DNA of 63,218 nucleotides. It comes from Chromatiaceae bacterium (GTDB lineage Bacteria; Pseudomonadota; Gammaproteobacteria; Chromatiales; Chromatiaceae). The stretch is from NCBI GenBank assembly GCA_024639005.1, contig JAHEJD010000010.1, forward strand, positions 1 to 63,218, given 5' to 3'. The notes beneath the pieces are model-generated. The model was not told the origin of the DNA, did not search any database, and saw only the letters and a program-made list of their open reading frames with translations. Shown in pieces: positions 39,857 through 48,658 of the stretch (positions are counted from its first letter, which is position 1; every line of letters begins with the position of its first letter). The translations under genes were made by a program, and so were the position numbers.

Positions 39857-42049
39857 CTATCGTAGGTTCCTGCCCGCTACCGGCCAGCGAGTCTTGCCGC
39901 GCTGATACCGAATGGTCTGTTTCGCGCGTGCCTTCGCACGTTCGATCGCGCTCTGCTGAGAGCCGATCTCTTCAGCCTCGTCGCGCGGCACGCGCTTGAC
40001 ATAGCCACCGTCGGACTGCATCTCCCAACCGTTGCGGTAGTCTGCCAGCTGACTGTCGAGCATCTCACGCAGTTCCTGACGCAGACTTTCACCCTCGACG
40101 GGCGTCACCACCTCTACCCGTGATTCCAGATTACGCTTCATACAATCGGCCGAGCCAATGAAATATTCTTCATCGCCGCCATTCTGGAAGTAGTAGATGC
40201 GCGTGTGTTCCAGGAAGCGACCGACAATGCTGATGACCTGTGCACTTTCCGACAGCCCCGAAACGCCGGGACGAAAGCGACAGGTATCACGCGCGATCAG
40301 ATCCACCCTCACGCCCTCGCGACTGGCCTCATACAGCGCCCGCGTGATGTCCACGTCTTCCAGGGCGTTCATTTTGAACTGGATGAGACCTGGCTTGTCC
40401 GCGCTGTGCAGCGAGCGTTCGCGCTGGATGCGCGCCAGCAGCGCCACTTTGAGCACCTTGGGCGCGGGCAGCAGCTTGCGATAGTAGCGCTCCGGCGTAT
40501 AACCGGTGGTGAGGTAGTTGAACAGCTCCGTGGCGTCACGCCCGAGATCCTGATCATTGGTCAGGATTCCGAGATCGGAATACAGACGCGCCGTACCGGC
40601 GTGATAGTTGCCGGTACCGATGTGCAGGTATCGTCGGATGCCGTTGTAGTCGTTGCGCACCACCAACACGATCTTCGAGTGAGTCTTCAAACCGACGACG
40701 CCATAGGTTACATGGATGCCGGCCTCTTCCATGCGCGCCGCCCAGCGAATATTCGCCGCCTCATCGAAACGCGCCTTCAGCTCCACGACCACCGCCACCT
40801 GCTTGCCATGGCGTGCGGCCCGCACCAGGTTGTCGATTACCTGGGTATCGCTGGAGGTACGATACAGCGTCATCTTGATGGCACGGACCTTTGGATCGAG
40901 GGCCGCCTCCTTTAGAAAACGTTCGACCGAGGTACCGAAGCTCTCATAGGGGTGCTGCAGCAGGAACGGGCCACGGTCGCGAATGAGGTGAAAAATGTTG
41001 GTGCCCTGGCTCAGGTCGGGGTGGTCGACGGCTTGAAACGGTTCGTCATGCAATTCTGGCGCATCTATTCCAACCAACTGGAACAAATCGCGCATGGCGA
41101 GCATGTCCCCCCCTGCATTGAAGACATCCTCGTTCTGGTCCAGTCCGAGCTCTGCCGCTAGCATCCCGCGGCTCGTCTCGTCCATGTCGCCCTGGATCTG
41201 AAGGCGCACGATAGGCGCAAAACGCCGATCACGCAGTTCCGATTCGATCATCGACAGCAGGTCATCGGCATGCTCTTCGTTGCGCTCGGTATTGGCATTC
41301 CGCGTGACGCGAAAGATGTGCATGCTGATAACCTCCATCTCCGGCATCAGCATGTCGAGATTGTTGCGCAAGACCGCCTCGACCGGGACGAAGTGATTGC
41401 GCCCGGGAAGTTTAATGAACCGCGGCAGGTTTCCGCCGGTTGGCACCTTGATGCGGGCCAGGGAGCTGCGCCCCTCCTGGTCCGGAAAACGCACATGGGC
41501 GAGGAGATTGAGCGAGAGATTGGAGATAAACGGAAACGGATGCGCCGAGTCGATCGACTGTGGCGTGATCAACGGAAAGATAAAATCATGAAAATGTGCA
41601 CGCAGAAAGTCGATATCGTCCCGTCCCAGGGCGTCATAACCGACGATCTCGATCTCGTGCGCGGCCAGCTCGCCGCGCAACCCGTGAAAGATTTCGCGCT
41701 GCGCCTGTTCCTGCTCGCGCACTGCGCTGTAGCACTCAGCGATCTGCTCTCTTGGCGTCCGGCCGTCAACGGTCTTCACGGTCATGCCGGCGCCAACCTG
41801 CTGCTTGAGGCCCCCGATGCGCTTCATGAAAAATTCGTCGAGGTTGGAACTGACGATCGCGAGAAACTTCAGCCGCTCCAATAGCGGGTTGCGAGAATCC
41901 TCCGCCTCATAGAGCACGCGTCGGTTGAACGCCAGCCAGGTCAACTCGCGGTTGAGATACAGCGCCGCGTCGTTGAGATCGATCGTCTCAGGCGCTGTCG
42001 GCTCAGTGGCGTCGTCGATGTCTTGGGGCAGCACGTTCGGTTCTTTCAT
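39857..42049 (-). CDS. ppk1: Polyphosphate kinase 1
   Basis: Reversibly builds polyphosphate from ATP at the membrane. From the ATG at 42049 (MKEPNVLPQDIDDATEPTA) it is 730 residues (E. coli 688). The N-terminal domain opens LYLNRELTWLAFNRRVLYEA, with FLAIVSSNLDEFFMKRIGG. Two phospholipase D-like catalytic domains follow, with the autophosphorylated His region GLKTHSKIVLVVRNDY and the second-site His/Arg run GSADCMKRNLESRVEV. The open frame extends 36 codons further, but that stretch lacks homology. No ppx is present here. Confidence 0.96.
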   Translation of the reverse strand: MKEPNVLPQDIDDATEPTAPETIDLNDAALYLNRELTWLAFNRRVLYEAEDSRNPLLERLKFLAIVSSNLDEFFMKRIGGLKQQVGAGMTVKTVDGRTPREQIAECYSAVREQEQAQREIFHGLRGELAAHEIEIVGYDALGRDDIDFLRAHFHDFIFPLITPQSIDSAHPFPFISNLSLNLLAHVRFPDQEGRSSLARIKVPTGGNLPRFIKLPGRNHFVPVEAVLRNNLDMLMPEMEVISMHIFRVTRNANTERNEEHADDLLSMIESELRDRRFAPIVRLQIQGDMDETSRGMLAAELGLDQNEDVFNAGGDMLAMRDLFQLVGIDAPELHDEPFQAVDHPDLSQGTNIFHLIRDRGPFLLQHPYESFGTSVERFLKEAALDPKVRAIKMTLYRTSSDTQVIDNLVRAARHGKQVAVVVELKARFDEAANIRWAARMEEAGIHVTYGVVGLKTHSKIVLVVRNDYNGIRRYLHIGTGNYHAGTARLYSDLGILTNDQDLGRDATELFNYLTTGYTPERYYRKLLPAPKVLKVALLARIQRERSLHSADKPGLIQFKMNALEDVDITRALYEASREGVRVDLIARDTCRFRPGVSGLSESAQVISIVGRFLEHTRIYYFQNGGDEEYFIGSADCMKRNLESRVEVVTPVEGESLRQELREMLDSQLADYRNGWEMQSDGGYVKRVPRDEAEEIGSQQSAIERAKARAKQTIRYQRGKTRWPVAGRNLR

Positions 42050-42319
42050 CGCAATTGACTCGTGGTGGCACGCTGTTCGAATAAGTATGAACGATTTCGG
42101 CACCGACTGGTGTGACACGGCGCAATCGAGGACGCTTGGTATCGAATCCAGCGACACTGAGCGCAGTATGAACTGGCGCGGCGTGATGCACGATCTCCAT
42201 CCGCATCCGGTGCGTTACGGCTGGCGCCTGACTCACCCTAGGCAATGCCTGCACCGAAGCCATTCACGCGCCCGACGATCTCACCAGCCGCCGCGATGCC
42301 GGTGAGATTTCCCGGCTGG
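42050..42319. other. Gap upstream of ppk1 without a supported gene
   Basis: 270 nt between the ppk1 start and the end of the small hypothetical gene. Several short open frames cross it on both strands, but none has a ribosome site or recognisable protein. It probably holds the ppk1 promoter; no clear -35/-10 pair or Pho-box was identified. Confidence 0.4.
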
Positions 42320-42628
42320 CTAGGCGTAGGCGTCAAATCCGAGGAGTTCGCGCAGCGCATGACGATCGCTGTCGCCGCCCACCTCGGCATAGGTCGCCAA
42401 GGCGCGATCGATTCGTGCCGATCCAACCTGGCGCGACACCGGACCCGCGACACCCTGGCTGAGGCGCTCGCGTTCGGCCTGATCGAACGGCTGTGCAAGC
42501 ACGGCGCGACGGTCCTCCGCGTCGGCAGGATCACGCGCCTGCTGCGTTGGCCGAACCGCGCCGACAGAGGTCGGCTCCCGATCCACGGGATGGTGGGACG
42601 GATTCGGCAGTGCCGGCGTAATATTCAA
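42320..42628 (-). CDS. Small conserved-type protein, function unknown
   Basis: Up to 102 residues. The N-terminal half is Pro/Arg-rich and likely disordered. The C-terminal part (RIDRALATYAEVGGDSDRHA then LRELLGFDAYA) reads like a short helical domain seen in small hypothetical proteins of related bacteria. The only start in frame is TTG at 42628, preceded by AGGCGATCGCC, so the 5' end is uncertain. The opposite strand is also open, but its translation looks random. Confidence 0.45.
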   Translation of the reverse strand: MNITPALPNPSHHPVDREPTSVGAVRPTQQARDPADAEDRRAVLAQPFDQAERERLSQGVAGPVSRQVGSARIDRALATYAEVGGDSDRHALRELLGFDAYA

Positions 42629-42772
42629 GGCGATCGCCTATAAATACTCATAAGCGATGCCTATTATAGACGCCTTTAGGCCGTTTCGTTCCTCTGAATC
42701 TGACGTCAGAAGATCGCCACTCCGGAATTTTCGCCGCCAAGTTGTTGAAACTGCGAGACGAGGGCTTGGCAG

Positions 42773-43117
42773 TCAACCCGGGGGCCAGTGCATCATGCGA
42801 CCACCCAGCAGATGCAGGTGAACATGGAACACGCTCTGCCCACCGGCCTCGTTGCAGTTCACCACGGTGCGATAGCCGGCATCGGCAATGCCCTCCTGAA
42901 CGGCGATCGCGCGCGCAGCGCCGTACATACGACCCAGAATCACCTCGTCTTCCGGCTGCATATCGTTCAGTGTCGCAATGTGTTTGCGAGGTATCACCAG
43001 GGTGTGTGACGGCGCCTGCGGATTTAGATCACGGAAGGCGATGACATGATCGTCTTCAAACACCGTGTCAGCCGGGATATCACCGCTGGCGATCTTGCAG
43101 AAGATACAGTCTTGCAT
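42773..43117 (-). CDS. hinT: HIT-family nucleotide hydrolase (HinT-like)
   Basis: A purine nucleoside phosphoramidase-type protein of 114 residues. It starts MQDCIFCKIASGDIPADTVF, continues FRDLNPQAPSHTLVIPRKH and ends with the histidine triad motif HVHLHLLGGRMMHWPPG. HinT hydrolyses AMP-lysine and related adducts. It lies 41 nt downstream of recR on the same strand and is probably read with dnaX-ybaB-recR. Confidence 0.95.
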   Translation of the reverse strand: MQDCIFCKIASGDIPADTVFEDDHVIAFRDLNPQAPSHTLVIPRKHIATLNDMQPEDEVILGRMYGAARAIAVQEGIADAGYRTVVNCNEAGGQSVFHVHLHLLGGRMMHWPPG

Positions 43118-43158
43118 GGGTCCCCACCTCTTGAAATTTGTGGCCCCGGGCCAAGGCG

Positions 43159-43764
43159 CTACTCTGCGGCCACGCGCCGACGACCGGCAAAGGCATGCGC
43201 CAGGGTCCCGCCGTCGACATACTCGAGCTCTCCCCCGAGGGGTACACCGTGCGCGATGCGCGAGGTCGCGACGCCGCGCTCGGCAGCCAACTCACCGACG
43301 TAATGTGCCGTGGCTTCACCCTCGACGGTCGTGGTCATCGCCAGGATGAGCTCGGCCGGCCTAAGCTCGTCGAGACGCTGCGCGAGCTGGTCCATCCCCA
43401 GCTCTGCCGGACCGATGCCGTCAAGCGGTGACAGGCGCCCCCCGAGTACAAAATAGCGGCCGCGAAAACCCGTCGCCTGCTCAAGGGCCATTACATCGGA
43501 TGGATTCTCGACAACGCACAGCACGCTATCGTCGCGTGTCGAATTACGACACAGCTCGCAAAGCGCATTCTCGGTCAGGGTGCGGCACATTTGGCAATGA
43601 CCGATCGACCGCACGGCCTCGGCCAGGACTGCGGCGAGGCGCGCGCCGCCGGAGCGGTCGCGCTGCAGTATGTGGAAGGCCATGCGCTGAGCGGACTTCG
43701 GCCCCACACCCGGCAAACAGCGCAGGCTGTCGATTAATTCATTCAACAACGCCTTTTCAGGCAT
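43159..43764 (-). CDS. recR: Recombination mediator RecR
   Basis: Works with RecF/RecO to load RecA at gaps. The 201-residue protein has an N-terminal helix-hairpin-helix ([18 protein letters not shown]), a four-Cys zinc finger ([16 protein letters not shown]) and a Toprim domain ([17 protein letters not shown], then [16 protein letters not shown]). It ends with [19 protein letters not shown]. The gene order dnaX-ybaB-recR is the standard one. Confidence 0.97.
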   Translation of the reverse strand: MPEKALLNELIDSLRCLPGVGPKSAQRMAFHILQRDRSGGARLAAVLAEAVRSIGHCQMCRTLTENALCELCRNSTRDDSVLCVVENPSDVMALEQATGFRGRYFVLGGRLSPLDGIGPAELGMDQLAQRLDELRPAELILAMTTTVEGEATAHYVGELAAERGVATSRIAHGVPLGGELEYVDGGTLAHAFAGRRRVAAE

Positions 43765-43788
43765 CCTGTCGCGTGCCTCGCGCGGCGA

Positions 43789-44112
43789 TCAGAACGGCAG
43801 CTTCATGCCGGGCGGCAGGTTCAGCCCTGCGGTTACCCCGGCCATGCGTTCCTTGGTGTGTTCAACGATACGGTGCGCGGCGTCATTGCAGGCCGCGGCG
43901 ACCAGATCTTCCAGCATCTCTTTGTCGTCGCTCATCAGACTGGCATCGATCTCCACCCGGCGCACCTCGTGGCGCCCGTTCATCGCAACCTTGACCAGCC
44001 CACCACCGGATTCGCCGGTCACCTCGGCACCGGCCAACTCCTCCTGCGCCTTCTGCAGGTCTTCCTGCATCTTCTGCGCCTGCTTCATCAGATTACCCAT
44101 CGGTCCTTTCAT
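43789..44112 (-). CDS. ybaB: YbaB/EbfC-family nucleoid-associated protein
   Basis: A small dimeric DNA-binding protein of 107 residues. The N-terminal helix [20 protein letters not shown] is followed by the beta hairpin [19 protein letters not shown] and the C-terminal helix [19 protein letters not shown], ending in PPGMKLPF as is usual. Its ATG overlaps the dnaX stop by 4 nt, and recR follows after 24 nt. Confidence 0.96.
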   Translation of the reverse strand: MKGPMGNLMKQAQKMQEDLQKAQEELAGAEVTGESGGGLVKVAMNGRHEVRRVEIDASLMSDDKEMLEDLVAAACNDAAHRIVEHTKERMAGVTAGLNLPPGMKLPF

Positions 44113-45767
44113 CTCGATTCCTCTTGACTGAGTGAGTCGATGCGGCGGATCGAGTCGGGCACGATCTCCGCATCGAAGGTCTCCTTCACCGCCACCACCA
44201 GCGGATCCCCGGCGATATCCGCCTCGGTCGCCGCCTGACGCGCCCGCTGCTCTCGGGCCCCGTGCTGTGCCGGGGTCTCCTCGCCCACAGGACCGGCCGC
44301 GACCCGCAGCACAACCGCTTGACCGATGGCGGCCGCCACCGCCTCTTGAAGACGCCGCTCGGCGAGGCTGCCGATCAGGCTGCTGCAGGCTGGATCCAGG
44401 CGCAGCGCCAGGCGTTTACCATCCCAAGCATCGAACACGCAGTTCTCCGCCAGCTGGGCCGCCATTCCCTTCAGACCCAAGCCCAGGACGAATCCGCGCC
44501 AGTCGGCAAAGTCCGCCCTACCCTGGGGAGCCTGCGCAGCTGACTCGGCGAACGGAACCGCCGCCTCCGCGACCGGTGTCGCGTCGGCCGCCGGCGCCTC
44601 ACGGTGTACAGATTCGCCGGACACCTGCGGTTTCGAACCCTCGGTCCGCCGCCCGGTCGCCGCACCCGGTGCCTCGTCGTCGAGATCCGGACGAAATGCC
44701 AACATCCGCAACATCAGCATCTCGAAGCCGCTGCGCTCGTCCGGGGCCAACGGCAGATCGCGCTGTCCCACCAATGCGATCTGGTAATAAAGCTGCGCGT
44801 CTTGCGGCGAAATCTGCTGTGCCAGCGCCTGCAGGCGCGCCACGTCACCCCAGCTGGCCTGCGCCGCCTCAGGCACCTGCTGCAATATCGCGATCCGATG
44901 CAGCAGGGTTACTACCTCGCGCAACAGACTCGCAAAATCCGGTGCATGTTCCGACATTGCCTCGATCTGCGCCACCACTTCTTGGGCCGCACCGGCGTGC
45001 ACCGCCGCCAGGATCTCGGGCAGCCGTTCACTGGTGACCACACCGAGCATTGCGCGCACATCGGCGGCCTTCACCGCGCCGCCGCCGAAGCCGATCGCCT
45101 GATCCAGCAGACTCAGACCATCACGCATGCTGCCGTCGGCCGACCGTGCCAGTATGGTCAGCGCCGCTGGTTCGAACGCGATCTGCTCCGCCTCGAGGAT
45201 GTGCCGCAACTGGCCTTCGATCTGTTCCACCGGCAGGCGCTTCAGATTGAACTGGAGGCAGCGCGACAGGACGGTCACTGGCACCTTCTGCGGATCGGTT
45301 GTCGCCAGCAGGAACTTCACATGCGGTGGCGGCTCCTCGAGCGTCTTCAACAGGGCGTTGAAGCTGTGCCCGGAAAACATGTGCACCTCGTCGATCAGGT
45401 AGACCTTGTAGCGCCCGCGTACCGGCGCATAGGGGACGTTGTCGAGGAGCTCCCTGGTGTCCTCGACCCCGGTCTTCGAGGCCGCATCGACTTCCAGCAG
45501 ATCGACGAAACGCCCGTCATCGATCTCGCGGCAGCTACTGCATTCGCCGCAGGGCGTAGCACTGACACCAGTATCGCAGTTCAACGACTTGGACAGTATT
45601 CGAGCCAGCGTGGTCTTGCCGACGCCGCGCGTGCCGGTGAACAGATAGGCGTGGTGCAGCCGGTCATTGTCGAGCGCGTTGCTCAGCGCGCGCACGACGT
45701 GCTCCTGGCCGACCATTTCGGCGAAGTTGCGCGGGCGCCATTTGCGGGCAAGGACCTGGTAGGACAT
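44109..45767 (-). CDS. dnaX: DNA polymerase III subunit gamma/tau
   Basis: Clamp-loader ATPase, 552 residues from the ATG at 45767 ([20 protein letters not shown]); a TTG one codon earlier is not needed. Seen: the Walker [17 protein letters not shown], a zinc-binding set of Cys ([16 protein letters not shown]), Walker [13 protein letters not shown] and the [14 protein letters not shown] sensor. The C-terminal tau-type domain is shorter than in E. coli (643). No A-rich slippery heptamer like the E. coli gamma frameshift site was seen, so only the full-length form is expected. Confidence 0.96.
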   Translation of the reverse strand: MSYQVLARKWRPRNFAEMVGQEHVVRALSNALDNDRLHHAYLFTGTRGVGKTTLARILSKSLNCDTGVSATPCGECSSCREIDDGRFVDLLEVDAASKTGVEDTRELLDNVPYAPVRGRYKVYLIDEVHMFSGHSFNALLKTLEEPPPHVKFLLATTDPQKVPVTVLSRCLQFNLKRLPVEQIEGQLRHILEAEQIAFEPAALTILARSADGSMRDGLSLLDQAIGFGGGAVKAADVRAMLGVVTSERLPEILAAVHAGAAQEVVAQIEAMSEHAPDFASLLREVVTLLHRIAILQQVPEAAQASWGDVARLQALAQQISPQDAQLYYQIALVGQRDLPLAPDERSGFEMLMLRMLAFRPDLDDEAPGAATGRRTEGSKPQVSGESVHREAPAADATPVAEAAVPFAESAAQAPQGRADFADWRGFVLGLGLKGMAAQLAENCVFDAWDGKRLALRLDPACSSLIGSLAERRLQEAVAAAIGQAVVLRVAAGPVGEETPAQHGAREQRARQAATEADIAGDPLVVAVKETFDAEIVPDSIRRIDSLSQEESR

Positions 45768-45839
45768 CAAGGCATGGGGGGTCGGTGGTACACAGAATGA
45801 AGTCTACCCTATGCACCGGGGCGGCAACACAATTGGGGC

Positions 45840-45948
45840 GGCGGCCCCGCCAGCGATTCCCGGCGCACAAGTCAACTGCTGCGGCTGCTCCCTTCCAGGC
45901 CTGACCGGGTTCACAATCTATTGTCGCGGGAGACCAACGGGACCGCCA
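45840..45948 (-). ncRNA. ffs: Signal recognition particle RNA (4.5S)
   Basis: A transcript of about 108 nt on the minus strand. The 5' end GGCGGTCCCG pairs with the 3' end CGGGGCCGCC. The apical part contains the conserved Ffh-binding loop sequence GGTCAGGCCTGGAAGGGAGC followed by AGCCGCAGCAG. The sequence closely follows the E. coli 4.5S fold (114 nt). It lies about 70 nt upstream of dnaX on the same strand, a frequent position. Confidence 0.93.
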
Positions 45949-45959
45949 TAGAACCGCAG

Positions 45960-45988
45960 ATTATGCCTGAAAACGGACCCACGGATAA
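45960..45988 (-). promoter_or_regulatory. Promoter of the 4.5S RNA gene
   Basis: On the minus strand: -35 TTATCC (45988-45983), a 17-nt spacer and -10 CATAAT (45965-45960). Its distance to the predicted 5' end of the RNA (about 12 nt) fits a direct start. Confidence 0.55.
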
Positions 45989-46155
45989 GCCACCTATCGC
46001 TCCAAGGCAGATCGAAGCGGCTGCGTTGCCGCATCGTGCGAAGAGACAGCGGCTGTGGCTGCAGGCGGCTGGGAGAAACCCTGCAAAGGCCGCGGCCGCG
46101 CAACCCGGACCTGGCCTACAATCAAAGGTGGTTTTTTGAGTTTTTGGACAGTCAC

Positions 46156-46779
46156 ATGCGGCACATAAAAAAGGCACTCTCCTACTCGGTCGCGGGCACC
46201 CTCGGACTGACCGTGATCGCAAGCCTTCAGGGATGCAGCGATCAGGGACCGACAGCGCCGAACCTCAGCGGGTTCGACAGCGGCCAGGCCGACCCGACAC
46301 AGGACTATTTTCTGGTCATCGAGCAGACCAGCTCCGCGCCCGATACCTACCGGGTGGCAGAACGGCATCCGACCACCGGCCCGACGCGCGCCATCCTGCG
46401 CATGACCGACGGCCAGGAGCGATTTCTCTCCACGGCAGAACTCGAGCAAATCGCCGCGCAGGAGGCCGCGAAGGTCGAGGGCGGCAGCTCGCGCCTCACC
46501 GAGGATCCAAGCATGCACAGCGGCGGTCTGTCGCTCGGCGAGACCCTGCTCGCTGCCGCGGCCGGCTCGTTGATCGGTGCGGCATTGGCCAATCGTCTGG
46601 CGTCCAACAGCAACTTCCAACGCACCCAACAGAGTTACGGCGGCGGCCGACCCACAGCCAGCATCTCGCAGCCTGCCAGGCAACAGAAAGCGGCCAGGAG
46701 CACGCCGCGCAGCGGTTTCTTCGGCGGGCCGAACGGCAGGTCATCCTCGACGAGCAGCTACGGATCGTTCGGCGGCTGA
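46156..46779 (+). CDS. ygiB: DUF1190-family lipoprotein (YgiB-like)
   Basis: 207 residues from the ATG at 46156. The signal peptide ends in the lipobox LQGC (IASLQGCSDQ), so the mature form is lipidated. The middle has DYFLVIEQTSSAPDTYRVAE and RAILRMTDGQERFLS, then a hydrophobic glycine-rich stretch (LGETLLAAAAGSLIGAALA), and the tail is Ser/Gly-rich ending SSTSSYGSFGG, as in YgiB. It lies 3 nt ahead of a YgiC-like ATP-grasp gene, the same pair as in E. coli. The cellular role is not known. Confidence 0.82.
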   Translation: MRHIKKALSYSVAGTLGLTVIASLQGCSDQGPTAPNLSGFDSGQADPTQDYFLVIEQTSSAPDTYRVAERHPTTGPTRAILRMTDGQERFLSTAELEQIAAQEAAKVEGGSSRLTEDPSMHSGGLSLGETLLAAAAGSLIGAALANRLASNSNFQRTQQSYGGGRPTASISQPARQQKAARSTPRSGFFGGPNGRSSSTSSYGSFGG

Positions 46780-46782
46780 GTC

Positions 46783-47961
46783 ATGCCTGAGACGCGCGCC
46801 GTCGAGCCGCTGAGCCGAGCGGTGCTGGAAGAGATCGGTATGACCTGGCATACCGACAGCGACGGCAGCAGCTACATCGGTGAGGAGCTGGTCGAGGTCA
46901 GCGAGGCGGAGGCCGAGGCCTATTACGCCGCTGCCAATGCGTTGTATGACATGTGCGTCGAGGCCGCCGGCGTGGTAATCGCAGAGCGGCGCTACACCGA
47001 ACTGGGGATCCCCTCGAACATCATCGAACTGATTGAAGGCAGCTGGGAACGTGACGATCTGCACCTTTACGGGCGCTTCGATCTCGCCGGCGGGCTCGAC
47101 GGGCTGCCTATCAAGCTGATCGAGTTCAACGCCGACACGCCGACCAGTCTGTTCGAGACCGCCATCATCCAGTGGGCGCTGCTAAAGGCCAATGCAATGG
47201 ACGAGACGCGCCAGTTCAACAACCTGCACGAAATGCTAAAGGAGAACTTCCGCCGTCTGATCACCCGCGACCACCCGTTGGACGAATTCGGCGCACGCTA
47301 TGCCCGGGAAAAAATACTGCTCTCCAGCGTAAGCCAGCTGCCCGAAGACGAACGCACCGTTCGCTATCTGCAACAAATCGCACACGAGGCTGGCTTCCTG
47401 ACCGACTTCTGTTATCTGCATGAGGCCGGCTTCACCACCGATGAAGGCGTGTTCAACAGGGATTCACAGCTCGCCGACTTCTGGTTCAAGCTGTTTCCCT
47501 GGGAAGATATCGCCGCGGACGAACTCGATCTGACTCGCTTGCTGAGCAAGATGGTGACGCGAGGGCGCACGCGGATTCTCAATCCGGCCTACACCCTGTT
47601 ATTCCAGAGCAAGGGCATCCTGAAGATCCTGTATGACCTCTACCCGGACTCGCCCTACCTTCTGCCGACCGACTTCAGTCCCCTGCCGGGCATAGAGCAG
47701 GTCGGCAAAACGATGTTCGGACGAGAGGGCGCCAATGTGCGCATCCTCGCGGCCGACGGCAGGGACCTGCAAGGGACCGACGGACCCTATGCGCATCACA
47801 AGCCGGTCTACCAGGCGCGTGCGCGCTTCGCACAGGACGCGTCGGGACGGAACTATCAGGCGGGGGTGTTCTATGTCTGGGAGGCCTGCGGCCTTGGCTT
47901 TCGCCGCGGCGGCGCCATCCTCGACGATACGAGCAAGTTCGTCGGTCATATGGTCGTCTGA
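46783..47961 (+). CDS. ygiC: Glutathionylspermidine synthase-like ATP-grasp protein (YgiC-like)
   Basis: 392 residues, related to the synthetase half of Gsp synthetase-amidase. Seen: WHTDSDGSSYIGEELVEVSE near the start, KLIEFNADTPTSLFETAIIQW (ATP-grasp substrate region), FKLFPWEDIAADEL and NPAYTLLFQSKGILKIL. It ends GFRRGGAILDDTSKFVGHMVV. Members of this YgiC/YjfC group have not shown glutathionylspermidine synthesis, so the ligase substrate is open. It is co-transcribed with the DUF1190 lipoprotein. Confidence 0.87.
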   Translation: MPETRAVEPLSRAVLEEIGMTWHTDSDGSSYIGEELVEVSEAEAEAYYAAANALYDMCVEAAGVVIAERRYTELGIPSNIIELIEGSWERDDLHLYGRFDLAGGLDGLPIKLIEFNADTPTSLFETAIIQWALLKANAMDETRQFNNLHEMLKENFRRLITRDHPLDEFGARYAREKILLSSVSQLPEDERTVRYLQQIAHEAGFLTDFCYLHEAGFTTDEGVFNRDSQLADFWFKLFPWEDIAADELDLTRLLSKMVTRGRTRILNPAYTLLFQSKGILKILYDLYPDSPYLLPTDFSPLPGIEQVGKTMFGREGANVRILAADGRDLQGTDGPYAHHKPVYQARARFAQDASGRNYQAGVFYVWEACGLGFRRGGAILDDTSKFVGHMVV

Positions 47962-47983
47962 CCGCGCGCAACGAGGCTTCCGC

Positions 47984-48469
47984 TCAGCGTCCTCCGCCCG
48001 GCGCGTCCTGGGCCATGCTGAACTCGCCGCCATCTGAGAAACTTACACCGCCGAGGTGTCCGTCGACCGACAGGCGCCCGGAGATCTCGTATCGCAGGGG
48101 CTCGCCGGTAGTGCGCGCCTGCAGCCCCTGGATCAGGCGCAGCATCCCGAACGCCGTACTGACCATGCGCACGTCGAGCTTGGCGTCGGAGTAAGCGGGG
48201 ACGGTGACATCCTGGTCCGTGACGCCGGAGCCGAAGTCCACGCCATTGATCGCCAAGTCGAAACTACCGCCGCGAATCTCGAGCGCTCGCTCGTCCCGGT
48301 TCTGCACCCGCAGGGTAACCTGATACAGCTGCTCGAGCAGCGTCGCCTCGACCACCCGGATATCGGAGACAGTGACTCGAACGGGGTCATGTGAGTAACC
48401 GGGGCCGACACAACCGATTGCCGTCGAGAGCACCACTAGGAGCAAAGTATTTCGAACCGGTTTTTTCAT
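47984..48469 (-). CDS. LEA14-like lipoprotein
   Basis: 161 residues from the ATG at 48469 with a strong AGGAG site. The signal peptide ends in a lipobox-like STAIGC. The rest is one LEA14/WHy-type beta-sandwich: VSDIRVVEATLLEQLYQVTL, VQNRDERALEIRGGSFDLAI and NGVDFGSGVTDQDVTVPAYS. In this family the domain is tied to desiccation or envelope stress, but no function is established in this group. It is convergent with the ygiC-like gene (22 nt apart) and divergent from the hydrogenase operon. Confidence 0.8.
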   Translation of the reverse strand: MKKPVRNTLLLVVLSTAIGCVGPGYSHDPVRVTVSDIRVVEATLLEQLYQVTLRVQNRDERALEIRGGSFDLAINGVDFGSGVTDQDVTVPAYSDAKLDVRMVSTAFGMLRLIQGLQARTTGEPLRYEISGRLSVDGHLGGVSFSDGGEFSMAQDAPGGGR

Positions 48470-48510
48470 GGAAAAACGCTCCTGTATGGCGACCACGGTA
48501 TACGACCGCC

Positions 48511-48524
48511 CAGATCGTGATCTG
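48511..48524. promoter_or_regulatory. Palindrome between the LEA14-like gene and hydB
   Basis: CAGATC and GATCTG flank a 2-nt centre in the 189-nt divergent intergenic region. It may be a regulator site for either gene. No FNR-type or sigma-54 box was found there. Confidence 0.3.
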
Positions 48525-48658
48525 AACAGACAGGACCCGCGAGGGAAACCCTTTTCGATCGACATCCCACCCAGATCAAATTCGGCAGAACTATCACGTT
48601 ACGACTGGCCTGCGCATCGGCTAACCTGATAGCCCGAATAAAACACGCCTGGAGCTAG

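Noticed and set aside
42245-42643. 132-codon plus-strand frame upstream of ppk1
   Set aside because: Arg-rich, random-looking translation; the minus-strand frame has a more protein-like C-terminal part.
44109-45767. Programmed frameshift in dnaX producing a gamma form
   Set aside because: No A-rich slippery heptamer or matching stop was seen in the expected region.
44604-45800. 398-codon plus-strand frame opposite dnaX
   Set aside because: Shadow of dnaX; no recognisable motif and no ribosome site.
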